A DNA stretch of 64,000 bases from Alphaproteobacteria bacterium UBA6411 (GTDB lineage: Bacteria; Pseudomonadota; Alphaproteobacteria; CAAGCB01; CAG-977). Where the stretch lies: assembly GCA_002438565.1 (NCBI GenBank), contig DJPN01000001.1:4350-68349 (forward strand), in the 5' to 3' direction. This document shows, one piece after another, positions 1 through 9,294 of this stretch. Made by a program: the position numbers and the translations under genes. The number at the start of each line of letters is the position of its first letter. Within the stretch, counting starts at the first letter, position 1. The notes beneath the pieces are model-generated. The model had not been told where the DNA came from, made no database searches, and was given only the letters and a program-made list of their open reading frames with translations.

Positions 1-268
1 CGGAAATCGGCTGAGGACGCAAGTGCGCGTTGAAGGCCAAGCAAAGCTTGTACGGTTCAAAGGCTTTTTCGCTGTCGAAATGCGCGACCTGCCCCAAGGC
101 ATGCACGCCCGCGTCGGTTCGCCCCGCGCCCGTTATCGCGGCGGGATGCCCCAAAAAGCGGATGGCGGCTTTTTCCAATTCCTCTTGAATCGACGGTTCG
201 TCCTTTTGGGTTTGCCAGCCCGCGTAAGCCGTTCCGTCGTATTCGATTGTGATTTTATAGCGGGGCAT
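1..268 (-). CDS. truA: tRNA pseudouridine synthase A, N-terminal part (runs off the window)
   Basis: TruA converts uridines 38-40 of the tRNA anticodon stem-loop to pseudouridine. The first 89 residues are visible. They start MPRYKITIEYDGTAYAGWQ and contain the conserved GAGRTDAGVHA block at residues 47-57; D52 is the catalytic aspartate of the family. The ATG at 268 lies inside the end of fmt (14-bp overlap), so translation is probably coupled in a def-fmt-truA operon, an order common in alphaproteobacteria. The C-terminal two thirds lie beyond base 1. Confidence 0.93.
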   Translation of the reverse strand, partial: MPRYKITIEYDGTAYAGWQTQKDEPSIQEELEKAAIRFLGHPAAITGAGRTDAGVHALGQVAHFDSEKAFEPYKLCLAFNAHLRPQPIS

Positions 269-1181
269 TGCCGACGACCGCTCCTTGCGGCAAATCGAAC
301 CCGCGCAGAAATTCGGCGGCGGGCAAGGGTTTCTTGCCGTCGCGGCGCAGAACGTTCAGCTTCAGCCCGCCCGTTTTACAGGCAATCGTCAAATCGGCGC
401 AAACCGTTCCCGCGGGAATCGAAGCATCCAATTCGACGGGATCGGCGTCCATAATCGAAATCCGTTCGCCGTTGAAGTAAAACCACGCCCCCGGCCACGG
501 CAGCAGCCCGCGGATGACGCAGTCCAGCTCTTCGGCGGGAACGTCAAAGGAAATGTTGCCCTCTTCTTTCGCGACTTTGGCGGCAAGCGTTACGCCTTCC
601 TCGGGCTGTTTTCGGGGAATCAGTTTGCCCTGTTCCAGCAATTCCAAGCCCTCCAGCAACGCTTCGCCGCCCAGAACAGCCATTTTGTCAAACACGGTTT
701 CAGCGGTGTCTTTCTTGCCAATCGGCATTTTTTTGACCAGCAGCATATCGCCCGTGTCCATGCCGACATCCATTTGCATCAAGGTTACACCCGTTTCCGC
801 GTCCCCCGCCATAATCGCGCGCTGAATGGGCGCCGCCCCGCGCCACCGCGGCAGCAAAGACCCGTGAATGTTCACGCACCCGTATTTAAACGCGTTCAAG
901 CACGCTTTCGGCAACAGCAATCCGTACGCCGCAACAACCGCGATATCGGCGTCAAGGGCGACGAAAGCGTCCTTTTCCTCCTGCGGTTTAAAGGTCGGCG
1001 GACAGCGCACGGGGATTCCGTGTTCCTCGGCATACTGCTGAACGGGCGACGGGGTCAATTTGTGCCCGCGTCCGCTGGGGCGCGGCGGCTGAGTGTACAC
1101 GCACACGACGTCATGCTTCGAGTGCAAAGCTTTCAACGCCTCCAGCGCAAAGTCGGGCGTTCCCATAAAAACGGCTTTCAT
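255..1181 (-). CDS. fmt: Methionyl-tRNA formyltransferase
   Basis: Transfers a formyl group from 10-formyl-tetrahydrofolate to initiator Met-tRNA. At 308 aa it has normal family length. The N-terminal formyltransferase domain carries VNIHGSLLPRWRGAAPIQ at residues 103-120 (N104 and H106 catalytic) and MDVGMDTGD at 137-145 (D142 catalytic). The C-terminal part is the OB-like tRNA-binding domain. Its ATG overlaps the def stop by 4 bp (ATGA type) and its 3' end overlaps truA, so the three are translationally coupled. The family match is unambiguous. Confidence 0.97.
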   Translation of the reverse strand: MKAVFMGTPDFALEALKALHSKHDVVCVYTQPPRPSGRGHKLTPSPVQQYAEEHGIPVRCPPTFKPQEEKDAFVALDADIAVVAAYGLLLPKACLNAFKYGCVNIHGSLLPRWRGAAPIQRAIMAGDAETGVTLMQMDVGMDTGDMLLVKKMPIGKKDTAETVFDKMAVLGGEALLEGLELLEQGKLIPRKQPEEGVTLAAKVAKEEGNISFDVPAEELDCVIRGLLPWPGAWFYFNGERISIMDADPVELDASIPAGTVCADLTIACKTGGLKLNVLRRDGKKPLPAAEFLRGFDLPQGAVVGNAPL

Positions 1182-1711
1182 TCTTGTTTTTCCTTTGCGT
1201 CCTGTTTCCAGCGGCGTTCCTTTTCCACGCGGCGCACAATCATGTCGCGTTTGACCTTGGACAAATGGTCGATGAACAGCTTGCCGTCCAGATGTTCCAA
1301 TTCGTGCTGAATGCAGATTGCCAGCAGCCCGTCGGCGGCAAGCGTCTGCTCTTTGCCGTTTTCGTCGGTATAGCGCGCGACAACGGTTTTGTAGCGTTCA
1401 ACCTCGGCATACTGTTCGGGAACGGACAGGCAGCCCTCGTCGTGCATAACCGTTTCATCGGAATGGGACGCGATGACGGGGTTAATCATTTTGTAAGGCT
1501 CTTTCGGGCCGTTTTCGGGCGACACGTCAATCACGACCATGCGCTTCAGCAGCCCGACCTGCGGCGCAGCAAGCCCCACGCCGGGGGCTTCGTACATGGT
1601 TTCCAGCATATCGTCCAGCGTTTTGCGCAAAGCGTCGTCGATTTTTTCAACCTTTTCGGATTTGCGCTTCAACAGCGGATTCGGCACGGTCAAAATCTCA
1701 AGCAAAGCCAT
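1178..1711 (-). CDS. def: Peptide deformylase
   Basis: Metalloenzyme that removes the N-formyl group from nascent proteins; functional partner of Fmt. All three signature motifs are present: GVGLAAPQVG, EGCLSVP (metal-ligand Cys) and HELEH (two His ligands and the catalytic Glu). I start at the ATG at 1711 (MALLEIL), 177 aa, because an AGGA lies 8 nt upstream of it. An in-frame ATG nine bases earlier (1720) is too close to that ribosome site. First gene of the def-fmt-truA operon, divergent from alaS. Confidence 0.95.
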   Translation of the reverse strand: MALLEILTVPNPLLKRKSEKVEKIDDALRKTLDDMLETMYEAPGVGLAAPQVGLLKRMVVIDVSPENGPKEPYKMINPVIASHSDETVMHDEGCLSVPEQYAEVERYKTVVARYTDENGKEQTLAADGLLAICIQHELEHLDGKLFIDHLSKVKRDMIVRRVEKERRWKQDAKEKQE

Positions 1712-1873
1712 TTCATTCATCCTTTTGAAAACGGGAGTTTTCTTATTTCTTAGGGGCTAACCGCCGCCGCGTCAAATATTTTTATGTCAAAGAATCAAAA
1801 AAAGCTGTTTCTTTATGCTTTTTGCGTTATAACTGTCCCCAAAAGTTCCATTCAAGAATTTAAGGTGAATCTT

Positions 1874-4498
1874 ATGATGAAATCCAGCGAAATCAGACGG
1901 ACGTTCCTTGACTATTTCAAAAAGAACGGTCATACGGTCGTCCCGTCCAGCTCTTTGGTGCCGCACAACGACCCGACGTTGATGTTTACGAATTCGGGCA
2001 TGGTGCAGTTTAAAAATATTTTTACGGGCATGGAAAAACGCCCTTACGTCCGCGCGACGTCCGACCAAAAATGCGTCCGCGCAGGCGGCAAGCACAACGA
2101 TTTGGACAACGTCGGCTATACCGTGCGCCACCACACGTTTTTTGAAATGTTGGGAAACTGGAGCTTCGGCGATTATTTCAAAGAGGAAGCCATTTCCTAC
2201 GCTTGGGATGTCGTGACCAAGGAATTCGGTCTGCCCAAAGAAAAACTGACGACCACGGTTTATTACAACGACGACGTCGCCTATAACCTGTGGAAAAAAA
2301 TCGCGGGTCTGCCCGATGAACGCATCATCCGCATTCCGACCAAGGACAATTTCTGGATGATGGGCGACACGGGTCCGTGCGGTCCGTGTTCCGAAATCTT
2401 TTACGACCACGGCGAGCACATCCAAGGCGGCCCTCCGGGTTCGCCCGACGAAGACGGCGACCGTTTCGTGGAAATCTGGAACTTGGTTTTCATGCAAAAC
2501 GAAATGCTGCCCGACGGCACGCTGACGAACCTGCCCCACCCCTGCATCGACACGGGCATGGGATTGGAACGCATGGCGGCGGTTTTGATGGGTACGAACG
2601 ACAACTATGAAACCGACATTCTGAAAGGCTTGATTCTGGCGGCGGCGGGAACGGCCGGCGTCGAACCCTACGGCGAATTCAAGATGTCCCTGCGCATCAT
2701 CGCCGACCATTTGCGTTCTTCCAGCTTTTTGATTGCCGACGGCGTCCTGCCCTCGAACGAAGGGCGCGGCTATGTTCTGCGCCGCATTATGCGCCGCGCC
2801 ATGCGCCACGCGCACATGATGGGCTGCAAAGATCCCTTGATGTGGCAGCTGGTTCCCGCTTTGGTGCGTTTGATGGGCGACGCGTTCCCCGAACTGGTGC
2901 GCGCCGAACCGCTGATTGTCGAAACCCTGCGGCTGGAGGAAACGCGCTTCAAGGAAACTTTGGGACGCGGGCTGAAACTGCTGGACGCCGAAACGGCGAA
3001 GCTGGGCGACGGCGGCGTTTTGTCGGGCGATGTCGCTTTCAGACTGTACGACACTTACGGCTTCCCGTTGGATTTGACGCAGGACGCTTTGCGTTCGCGC
3101 AACATGACGGTTGACGCGGCGGGATTCGACGCCGCCATGGAACGCCAGAAAGCCGAAGCCCGCAAAGCGTGGGCGGGTTCGGGCGAAACCGCGACCGACG
3201 CCGTTTGGTTCGAGGTCAAGGAAAAAGTCGGCGCGACCGAATTTCTGGGCTATGAAACCACCGAAGCCGAGGGACAGGTTACCGCTTTGGTCATGGACGG
3301 CAAACAAGTCGACAAAGCCGAAAAAGGGCAGAAAGTCGCTGTGATGGCCAACCAGACCCCGTTCTACGGCGAATCGGGCGGACAGGTCGGCGACACGGGC
3401 GTGATGACGGGCGCAAACGGTTTGAAAATCACCGTTGCCGATACGCAAAAGAAAGCGAACGGCTTGTTCATCCACTTCGGCACGGTTGACGAGGGCGGCT
3501 TGAAAATCGGCGACACCGTTTTGATGACGGTGGATGCGGAACGCCGCAAAGCGACCGCGCGCCACCATTCGGTAACACACTTGCTGCAGGCGGCTTTGCG
3601 CAAAACATTGGGCGACCATGTGACGCAAAAGGGTTCGTCCGTGGCGCCGACGGGCATGCGCTTCGACTTTTCGCAGCCGCGCCCCATTACGGCGGAGGAA
3701 CTGCGCATCGTCGAACGCGAAGTCAACGCGAACATTTTGAAAAACCTGCCCGTCACGACCCGCATCATGACGCCCGAAGCCGCGATTAAAGAGGGGGCAA
3801 TGGCTCTGTTCGGCGAAAAATACGGCGACGAAGTCCGCGTTGTGTCCATGGGCGACGAAAACGAAACGGTGTCCGTCGAACTGTGCGGCGGCACGCATGT
3901 CAAACGCACGGGCGACATCGGTTCTTTCCGCATTTTAAGCGAAAGCTCTTTGGCGGCGGGCGTTCGCCGCATCGAAGCGGTTACGGGCTTTGCGGCGCTG
4001 GATTACGCGCATGAACAAAGCGATTTGCTGAACAAATCGGCGGCGGCGGTGAAAGCTGCGCCCGCGGATTTGCCCGCCCGCGTACAGGCTTTGCTGGACG
4101 AACGCAAAAAATTGGAACGCGAAATTTCCGATATGCGCAAAAAGCTGGCTTCGGGCGGTTCGACCGACGAAGTCAAAACAATCAACGGCGTTCCGTTCAT
4201 CGGCAAAACCTTGACCGATATTCCGCCCAAAGAATTGAAAGGCATGGCGGACGAACTGAAAAAACAAATCGGTTCGGGCGTTGTGGCTTTGGTTTGCGCG
4301 ACGGACGGCAAAGTGTCCATCGTCGCGGCGGTAACCGACGACTTGACGGGCAAAATCAGCGCGGTCGATTTGGTGCGCGCGGCCAGTGCCGCGACGGACG
4401 GCAAAGGCGGCGGCGGCCGTCCCGACATGGCGCAGGCGGGCGGTTCCGACACGTCGAAAATCGCGGACGCATTGACGGCGATTGAAAAATGCTTGTAA
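1874..4498 (+). CDS. alaS: Alanyl-tRNA synthetase
   Basis: Charges tRNA-Ala and hydrolyses misacylated Ser/Gly-tRNA. 874 aa, the usual size. The N-terminal class II catalytic core includes RHHTFFEMLGNWSFGDYF. The editing domain carries the zinc motifs HHSVTHLL and CGGTH, and the C-Ala end contains GGGGRPDMAQAGG. The open frame extends upstream to 1784, but family alignment and an AAGGTG six bases before 1874 place the start at MMKSSEIRRTF. A second ATG at 1877 is equally possible. The stop overlaps alr by 10 bp. Confidence 0.97.
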   Translation: MMKSSEIRRTFLDYFKKNGHTVVPSSSLVPHNDPTLMFTNSGMVQFKNIFTGMEKRPYVRATSDQKCVRAGGKHNDLDNVGYTVRHHTFFEMLGNWSFGDYFKEEAISYAWDVVTKEFGLPKEKLTTTVYYNDDVAYNLWKKIAGLPDERIIRIPTKDNFWMMGDTGPCGPCSEIFYDHGEHIQGGPPGSPDEDGDRFVEIWNLVFMQNEMLPDGTLTNLPHPCIDTGMGLERMAAVLMGTNDNYETDILKGLILAAAGTAGVEPYGEFKMSLRIIADHLRSSSFLIADGVLPSNEGRGYVLRRIMRRAMRHAHMMGCKDPLMWQLVPALVRLMGDAFPELVRAEPLIVETLRLEETRFKETLGRGLKLLDAETAKLGDGGVLSGDVAFRLYDTYGFPLDLTQDALRSRNMTVDAAGFDAAMERQKAEARKAWAGSGETATDAVWFEVKEKVGATEFLGYETTEAEGQVTALVMDGKQVDKAEKGQKVAVMANQTPFYGESGGQVGDTGVMTGANGLKITVADTQKKANGLFIHFGTVDEGGLKIGDTVLMTVDAERRKATARHHSVTHLLQAALRKTLGDHVTQKGSSVAPTGMRFDFSQPRPITAEELRIVEREVNANILKNLPVTTRIMTPEAAIKEGAMALFGEKYGDEVRVVSMGDENETVSVELCGGTHVKRTGDIGSFRILSESSLAAGVRRIEAVTGFAALDYAHEQSDLLNKSAAAVKAAPADLPARVQALLDERKKLEREISDMRKKLASGGSTDEVKTINGVPFIGKTLTDIPPKELKGMADELKKQIGSGVVALVCATDGKVSIVAAVTDDLTGKISAVDLVRAASAATDGKGGGGRPDMAQAGGSDTSKIADALTAIEKCL

Positions 4499-5568
4499 GC
4501 CCCGAAACCGCAGGAGCCTTTTTAACGATTGACTTGAAAGCGATTGCCGAAAACCGGCAGTCGCTTCAAGCGCGCTTGGGAAACACCGTTTGCGGCGCGG
4601 TTTTGAAAGCCGACGCTTACGGTCTGGGCGCGGATAAAATCGGCGCGTCTTTGTATGAATCGGGCTGTTCCGTGTTCTTTACCGCTTACGCGTTCGAGGG
4701 CGCGGCTCTGCGGCCGTTCGTCGGCGACAGCGACATTTATCTGCTGCACGGCGCGTGGCGGGGAACAGAGGAGCTTTGTCTGCAAAACCGTTTGACGCCC
4801 GTTTTGGGAACGCCCGAACAAATCGCGGATTGGGACGATTTCGCCGCAAAACGGGGCGAGGTTTTGACCGTCGGCATTCATGTCGACACGGGCATGACGC
4901 GCTTCGGGTTGACGGCGGCGGACGTTGACGGTTTTTGCAAAAATCCGCCGAAGCATTTGCGCTTCAATCTGATTGTCAGCCACTTGGCGTGCGCGGACGA
5001 ACCCGTTCACGCCAAAAACGAACAACAGCTGACGGCGTTTGATGCGGCGGCGGCAAAAATCGAACAGGCATTGGGCTATACAGTCAAAAAAAGCCTGTCC
5101 GCCACGGACGGCTGCCGATTGACCGACGCGCGGTATCACAAGGACATCGCCCGTCCCGGAATCGCGCTGTACGACAACGCGGTGCGGCTGGACGCGCGCA
5201 TTTTGCAGGTTGCAGCGGCGCAGGCGGGACAAACGGTCGGCTACGGCGCAACGTATGTTGTGGACAAACCGCGCCGCTTTGTCACTTTGGGCATCGGATA
5301 CGCGGACGGATTTTCCCGCGCGCTGTTTCAAAAGGCGAGCGTCGCCGTCGGCGGCGTCAAATGCCCCGTCGTCGGCAAAGTATCCATGGATTTGATTGTC
5401 GCGGACGCCTCCGCCGTTCCCGAATCCGTTTTGGAAAAAGCCGAAACCGCGGAAATTTTCGGCGGCACGATTTCGCTGAAAGAATACGCCGCCAACGCGG
5501 GAACAATCGACTATGAAATGCTGACCAACCTCGGCAACCGTTTTTGCCGTTTTTACAAAAAGGGATAA
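4489..5568 (+). CDS. alr: Alanine racemase
   Basis: PLP enzyme that interconverts L- and D-alanine for peptidoglycan. 359 aa, standard length. The PLP lysine is K40 in AVLKADAYGLGADK. YGATYVVDKPRRF followed by GIGYADGFSR marks the C-terminal beta domain containing the second catalytic tyrosine region. Near the end GTIDYEMLTNLGNR matches the family terminus. It overlaps the alaS 3' end by 10 bp and ends 2 bp before mlaE, so it belongs to a compact operon. alaS and alr are linked here through alanine metabolism as well as position. Confidence 0.95.
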   Translation: MLVSPETAGAFLTIDLKAIAENRQSLQARLGNTVCGAVLKADAYGLGADKIGASLYESGCSVFFTAYAFEGAALRPFVGDSDIYLLHGAWRGTEELCLQNRLTPVLGTPEQIADWDDFAAKRGEVLTVGIHVDTGMTRFGLTAADVDGFCKNPPKHLRFNLIVSHLACADEPVHAKNEQQLTAFDAAAAKIEQALGYTVKKSLSATDGCRLTDARYHKDIARPGIALYDNAVRLDARILQVAAAQAGQTVGYGATYVVDKPRRFVTLGIGYADGFSRALFQKASVAVGGVKCPVVGKVSMDLIVADASAVPESVLEKAETAEIFGGTISLKEYAANAGTIDYEMLTNLGNRFCRFYKKG

Positions 5569-5570
5569 TC

Positions 5571-6344
5571 ATGAACATTTTCGCCCCCGTCGGACGCGTT
5601 TTCATCGCTTTTCTGGAATCAACGGGCAGGCTGGCGCGCTTTACACTGAAAACCGTGTCGCATTGCTTCCGTCCGCCGTTTTATTTCCGCGCTTTGGCGG
5701 GACAAATGATTGAAATCGGGTTTTACTCCCTGCCCGTCGTCGCTTTGACAACCATGTTTTCGGGCATGGTCATCGCTTTGCAAAGCTATTCGGGACTGTC
5801 CACCCTGTCGTCCGAGGGCGTGGTCGCGTCCGTCGTCGAACTGACGATTACCCGCGAACTGGGCCCCGTCATGGCGGCGCTGATGGTCGCGGGACGCGTC
5901 GGCGCGGCAATGGCGGCGGAACTGGGGACAATGCGGGTCACGGAACAAATCGATGCACTGACGACATTGTCGACCAATCCGTTCAAATATCTGATTGTGC
6001 CGCGCGTGCTGGCGGGCGTGCTGATGCTGCCCGTTCTGGTGCTTATCGGCGACATCATCGGAATTTACGGCGGCTGGCTGATTTGCGTGTACAAACTGGA
6101 CTTCAACGGCACGAACTTTTTGCGCAACGTCTGGAATTTCATGCAGGCCATCGACATCTATTCGGGCATGACCAAAGCCGCCGTATTCGGCTTTATCGTA
6201 ACGCTTTTGGGATGCTACAACGGCTATCATTCCCGCGGCGGAGCGGAGGGCGTCGGCGCGGCGACGACAAACGCGGTGGTCGCTTCGTCGATTTTGATTC
6301 TCATCAGCAACTACTGGCTGACCGAACTGTTTTTCGCGAAATAA
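5571..6344 (+). CDS. mlaE: MlaE-family ABC transporter permease (phospholipid trafficking)
   Basis: Integral membrane permease of the MlaFE(DB) lipid transporter, which moves phospholipids between inner and outer membranes. 257 aa with several hydrophobic segments. The family core is clear: an amphipathic N-terminus, MIEIGFYSLPVVALTTMFSG, LGPVMAALMVAGRVGAAM and GTMRVTEQIDAL. The start at 5571 follows AGGGATAATC and lies just after the alr stop; upstream in-frame codons fall inside alr. mlaF follows after 10 bp. No MlaD-type MCE gene or MlaB is adjacent, so those subunits must be encoded elsewhere if the complex is complete. Confidence 0.92.
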   Translation: MNIFAPVGRVFIAFLESTGRLARFTLKTVSHCFRPPFYFRALAGQMIEIGFYSLPVVALTTMFSGMVIALQSYSGLSTLSSEGVVASVVELTITRELGPVMAALMVAGRVGAAMAAELGTMRVTEQIDALTTLSTNPFKYLIVPRVLAGVLMLPVLVLIGDIIGIYGGWLICVYKLDFNGTNFLRNVWNFMQAIDIYSGMTKAAVFGFIVTLLGCYNGYHSRGGAEGVGAATTNAVVASSILILISNYWLTELFFAK

Positions 6345-6354
6345 GGAGGGCGGC

Positions 6355-7128
6355 ATGGATACTTCATACAAAGTCCAAATGACCGATGTGCACAAGGCTT
6401 TCGGCAAAAAAGTCGTCCTTGACGGCGTGAACCTTGACGTCAAAAAGGGCGAATCGCTGGTCATCATCGGCGGGTCGGGAACGGGCAAGTCGGTGACCAT
6501 CAAGTGCATCCAAGGGCTTTTAACGCCCGATTCCGGCTCAATCAAAGTCGACGGCAGCGAAATCGTCGGGCTGAACGAACGCGAACTGGAACAAATCAAC
6601 GCGCAAACGGGCATGCTGTTTCAGGGCGCGGCGCTGTTCGACAGCCTGAACATCTGGGAAAACGTGGCGTTCGGCTTGATTCAGGGTAAAAAACTGAAAC
6701 GCGCGGACGCCAAGGAAATCGCCGTTGAGAAATTGAAACAGGTCGGACTGTCCCCCGACGTGGCGGGGCTGTATCCCGACGAACTGTCGGGCGGCATGAA
6801 AAAACGCGTCGGGCTGGCGCGCGCGATTGCGTCCAATCCCGAACTGATATTCTTTGACGAACCGACGACGGGGCTTGACCCGATTATGTCGGACGTCATC
6901 AACGATTTGATTCGCAGCTGCGTTTCGGATTTGGGGTCGACGTCGATTACGATTACCCATGATATGAGCTCGGTTCGCAAAATCGCCGACACCGTCGCCA
7001 TGCTTTACAAAGGCAAAATCATCTGGCACGGTTCGGTCAAGGACATCGACGATTCCGGCAATCCTTATGTCGATCAATTCATCAATGGCCGCGCCGACGG
7101 CCCTATTCAAATGGAAATCCGTGGTTAA
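6355..7128 (+). CDS. mlaF: MlaF-family ABC transporter ATP-binding protein
   Basis: Cytoplasmic ATPase partner of MlaE. 257 aa. Walker A is GGSGTGKS (residues 39-46), the ABC signature is LSGGMKKRVGLARA, and Walker B is ELIFFDEPTTGLDP, followed by the H-loop ITHDM. LSGGM with a following KKR is typical of the Mla/Ttg2A group. AAGGAGG precedes the ATG. The 3' end overlaps the inferred GTG start of radA by 8 bp. Confidence 0.94.
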   Translation: MDTSYKVQMTDVHKAFGKKVVLDGVNLDVKKGESLVIIGGSGTGKSVTIKCIQGLLTPDSGSIKVDGSEIVGLNERELEQINAQTGMLFQGAALFDSLNIWENVAFGLIQGKKLKRADAKEIAVEKLKQVGLSPDVAGLYPDELSGGMKKRVGLARAIASNPELIFFDEPTTGLDPIMSDVINDLIRSCVSDLGSTSITITHDMSSVRKIADTVAMLYKGKIIWHGSVKDIDDSGNPYVDQFINGRADGPIQMEIRG

Positions 7129-8521
7129 GAAAACAACTCGATTCGTATGCCAGAATTGCGGCAATGTGACGGCGCGCTGGGCGGGCAAATGCGAAGCCTG
7201 CGGCGAATGGAATACCATTGTCGAGGAAGAAGCCCCCTCAGCCGCTCCGCAATCGACGGGCGGCAAAGGCGGCAGCAAAATCCAATTCGTCGGGCTGGAC
7301 GGCGTTCCCGAAACGTCTTTCAGACTGAAATCGGGAATAGCGGAGCTTGACCGCGTATGCGGCGGCGGACTGATTGCAGGATCTGTCCTGCTTATCGGCG
7401 GCGATCCGGGGATTGGCAAATCAACGCTGCTGCTGCAAGTCACCGCCGCCCTGTCCGCCGTGTGCAACGCCAAAGGCGCGCCCGTCCGCTGTGTTTACAT
7501 TTCGGGCGAAGAATCGGTTGACCAAGTCCGCCTGCGCGCGGCAAGGCTCGGCTTGGCGAAAGCGAAAGTCGAACTGGCGTCCGCGATGAACATCCGCGAC
7601 ATCGTGGCGACTTTGGACACGGGGGACGCGCCCGACGTTGTCGTCATCGATTCCATTCAAACCATGTACATCGACACTTTGGATTCCGCCCCCGGAACGG
7701 TCGGACAAGTCCGCGCCTGCGGAAACGAGCTTATCCGTTTGGCAAAACGGCGCGGCTTCGCTTTGTTTTTGGTCGGACATGTCACCAAAGAGGGCGCGCT
7801 GGCAGGGCCCCGCGTTTTGGAACACATGGTTGACGCCGTTTTGTACTTCGAGGGCGACCGCGGACATCATTTCCGCATTTTGCGCAGCGTCAAAAACCGT
7901 TTCGGCGCGACCGACGAAATCGGCGTGTTTGAAATGACGGAAAAGGGGCTTGCCGAAGTGCCGAACCCGTCGGCGCTGTTCCTTGCCGAACGGCGGGGCA
8001 ACGTTACGGGCAGCTGCGTTTACGCGGGCATCGAGGGGTCGCGCCCCATGCTGGTCGAAATCCAAGCGTTGGCCGCGCCTGCGGGAACTTCGCCCCGCCG
8101 CGCCGTCGTCGGGTGGGATTCGTCGCGGCTGAATATGATTTTGGCGGTGCTGGAAGCGCGGTGCGGTCTGCCGATGTCGTCCAAAGACATCTATCTGAAC
8201 GTTGCGGGCGGCATGCGCATCACCGAACCCGCCGCGGATTTGGCGGTGGGGGCGGCTTTGCTGTCGTCGGTATCGCAAATCCCCGTTCCCGCGGACGCCG
8301 TCATTTTCGGCGAAGTCGGGCTGTCGGGTGAAATCCGAGCCGTGCCTCAACCCGATTTAAGACTGAAAGAGGCGGCAAAGCTCGGTTTTTCGCGCGCCTT
8401 GATTCCGCCCCGCCGCGTTAATAAAAAATCAGCAAAAGAGTCGGATACTGTGCTGAAAGTAACGGAAATCGGACATTTGAAAACTCTGATGGAGCTGTTC
8501 GGACTGACGGAGAAAGCGTAA
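7121..8521 (+). CDS. radA: DNA repair protein RadA
   Basis: DnaB-like branch-migration helicase involved in recombination. 466 aa from a GTG at 7121. The frame is open further upstream, but the family begins a few residues before the zinc finger, and here VVKKTTRFVCQNCG does so. Features: CQNC...CEAC zinc finger, Walker A GGDPGIGKST, the RadA-specific KNRFG motif (VKNRFGATDE) and a C-terminal Lon-like domain. The start overlaps mlaF by 8 bp without a clear ribosome site, so coupling is likely. The stop TAA shares its last A with the ATG of the next gene. Confidence 0.95.
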   Translation: MVKKTTRFVCQNCGNVTARWAGKCEACGEWNTIVEEEAPSAAPQSTGGKGGSKIQFVGLDGVPETSFRLKSGIAELDRVCGGGLIAGSVLLIGGDPGIGKSTLLLQVTAALSAVCNAKGAPVRCVYISGEESVDQVRLRAARLGLAKAKVELASAMNIRDIVATLDTGDAPDVVVIDSIQTMYIDTLDSAPGTVGQVRACGNELIRLAKRRGFALFLVGHVTKEGALAGPRVLEHMVDAVLYFEGDRGHHFRILRSVKNRFGATDEIGVFEMTEKGLAEVPNPSALFLAERRGNVTGSCVYAGIEGSRPMLVEIQALAAPAGTSPRRAVVGWDSSRLNMILAVLEARCGLPMSSKDIYLNVAGGMRITEPAADLAVGAALLSSVSQIPVPADAVIFGEVGLSGEIRAVPQPDLRLKEAAKLGFSRALIPPRRVNKKSAKESDTVLKVTEIGHLKTLMELFGLTEKA

Positions 8522-9288
8522 TGCAGGAAATTTGCGGCATTGATATCTTTATTGCGATTGTTTTGCTGGTATCGGCGGTATTGTCGTTTTCGCGCGGCTT
8601 CACCAGCGAAATGCTGGGCATCGGCGCATGGTTTGTCGCGGGCATAGCGGGATTTTACGCCATGCCTTTGTTGGAACCGTACACGCTGAAATACCTGCAC
8701 ACGCCCGTTCTGGCCAATCTGGCGGCGTTTGCGGCCGTCGCTTTGCTGACACTCGTGGTGCTGACTTTGATTTTTTCGCGCGTAACGGACAAAGTGCAAA
8801 AAAGCGTGCTGAACCGTCTTGATCACTTTTTGGGCTTTATTTTCGGGTTGCTGCGCGGCGTTGTGATTTTGGTTCTGGTGTATTTTCTGATGATGACGCT
8901 GACGCCGAAAACGCTGGAGGACTATCAAAAGCAAAGCAAAGCGTTCCCGTACTTGGAACGCGTTACGGACAGCGTCAAGGAACATCTGCCGGAATCTCTG
9001 TTCGACAACCCGACCCAAAAGGACGACGGCAAACCCGACAACATCGACCAGCTGATTGAAAAGCTGAACAAAGAACCCGTCAAAAAAACAAAGCCCAAGA
9101 AAAAATCCAAACCCGCCGCCGAAAAACCCAAAGACCCCGAAAAAACTTTGTTTGACGATTTGAACGCGCCCAAAGTCAAAGCCAAGGAACAAAAGGACGA
9201 ACCCGCGGGATACGACAAACGCGAACGCGAACAGCTGGATCGCCTGTTTTTGGAAAGCTTGGAAGAAACGGATTCCGTTGTGGACTGA
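8521..9288 (+). CDS. cvpA: CvpA family inner-membrane protein, copy 1
   Basis: CvpA-type protein (colicin V production/purF-adjacent family). 255 aa. About the first 130 residues are four hydrophobic segments with the family pattern, including SFSRGFTSEMLGIGAWFVAG and an arginine-containing loop. The rest is a soluble, lysine/proline/glutamate-rich tail (KKTKPKKKSKPAAEKPKDPE). ATG overlaps the radA stop by one base. Immediately followed by a second CvpA-like gene. CvpA homologues are linked to envelope stress tolerance; the precise activity is unknown. Confidence 0.85.
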   Translation: MQEICGIDIFIAIVLLVSAVLSFSRGFTSEMLGIGAWFVAGIAGFYAMPLLEPYTLKYLHTPVLANLAAFAAVALLTLVVLTLIFSRVTDKVQKSVLNRLDHFLGFIFGLLRGVVILVLVYFLMMTLTPKTLEDYQKQSKAFPYLERVTDSVKEHLPESLFDNPTQKDDGKPDNIDQLIEKLNKEPVKKTKPKKKSKPAAEKPKDPEKTLFDDLNAPKVKAKEQKDEPAGYDKREREQLDRLFLESLEETDSVVD

Positions 9289-9294
9289 CGCGCC

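Noticed and set aside
1787..3898. 703-codon open frame on the minus strand opposite alaS
   Set aside because: Antisense shadow of a high-G+C gene with strong third-position bias; composition is typical of such frames and alaS fills the region. The long minus frames opposite gdh (12917-14755) and glnA (57012-58445) are rejected likewise.
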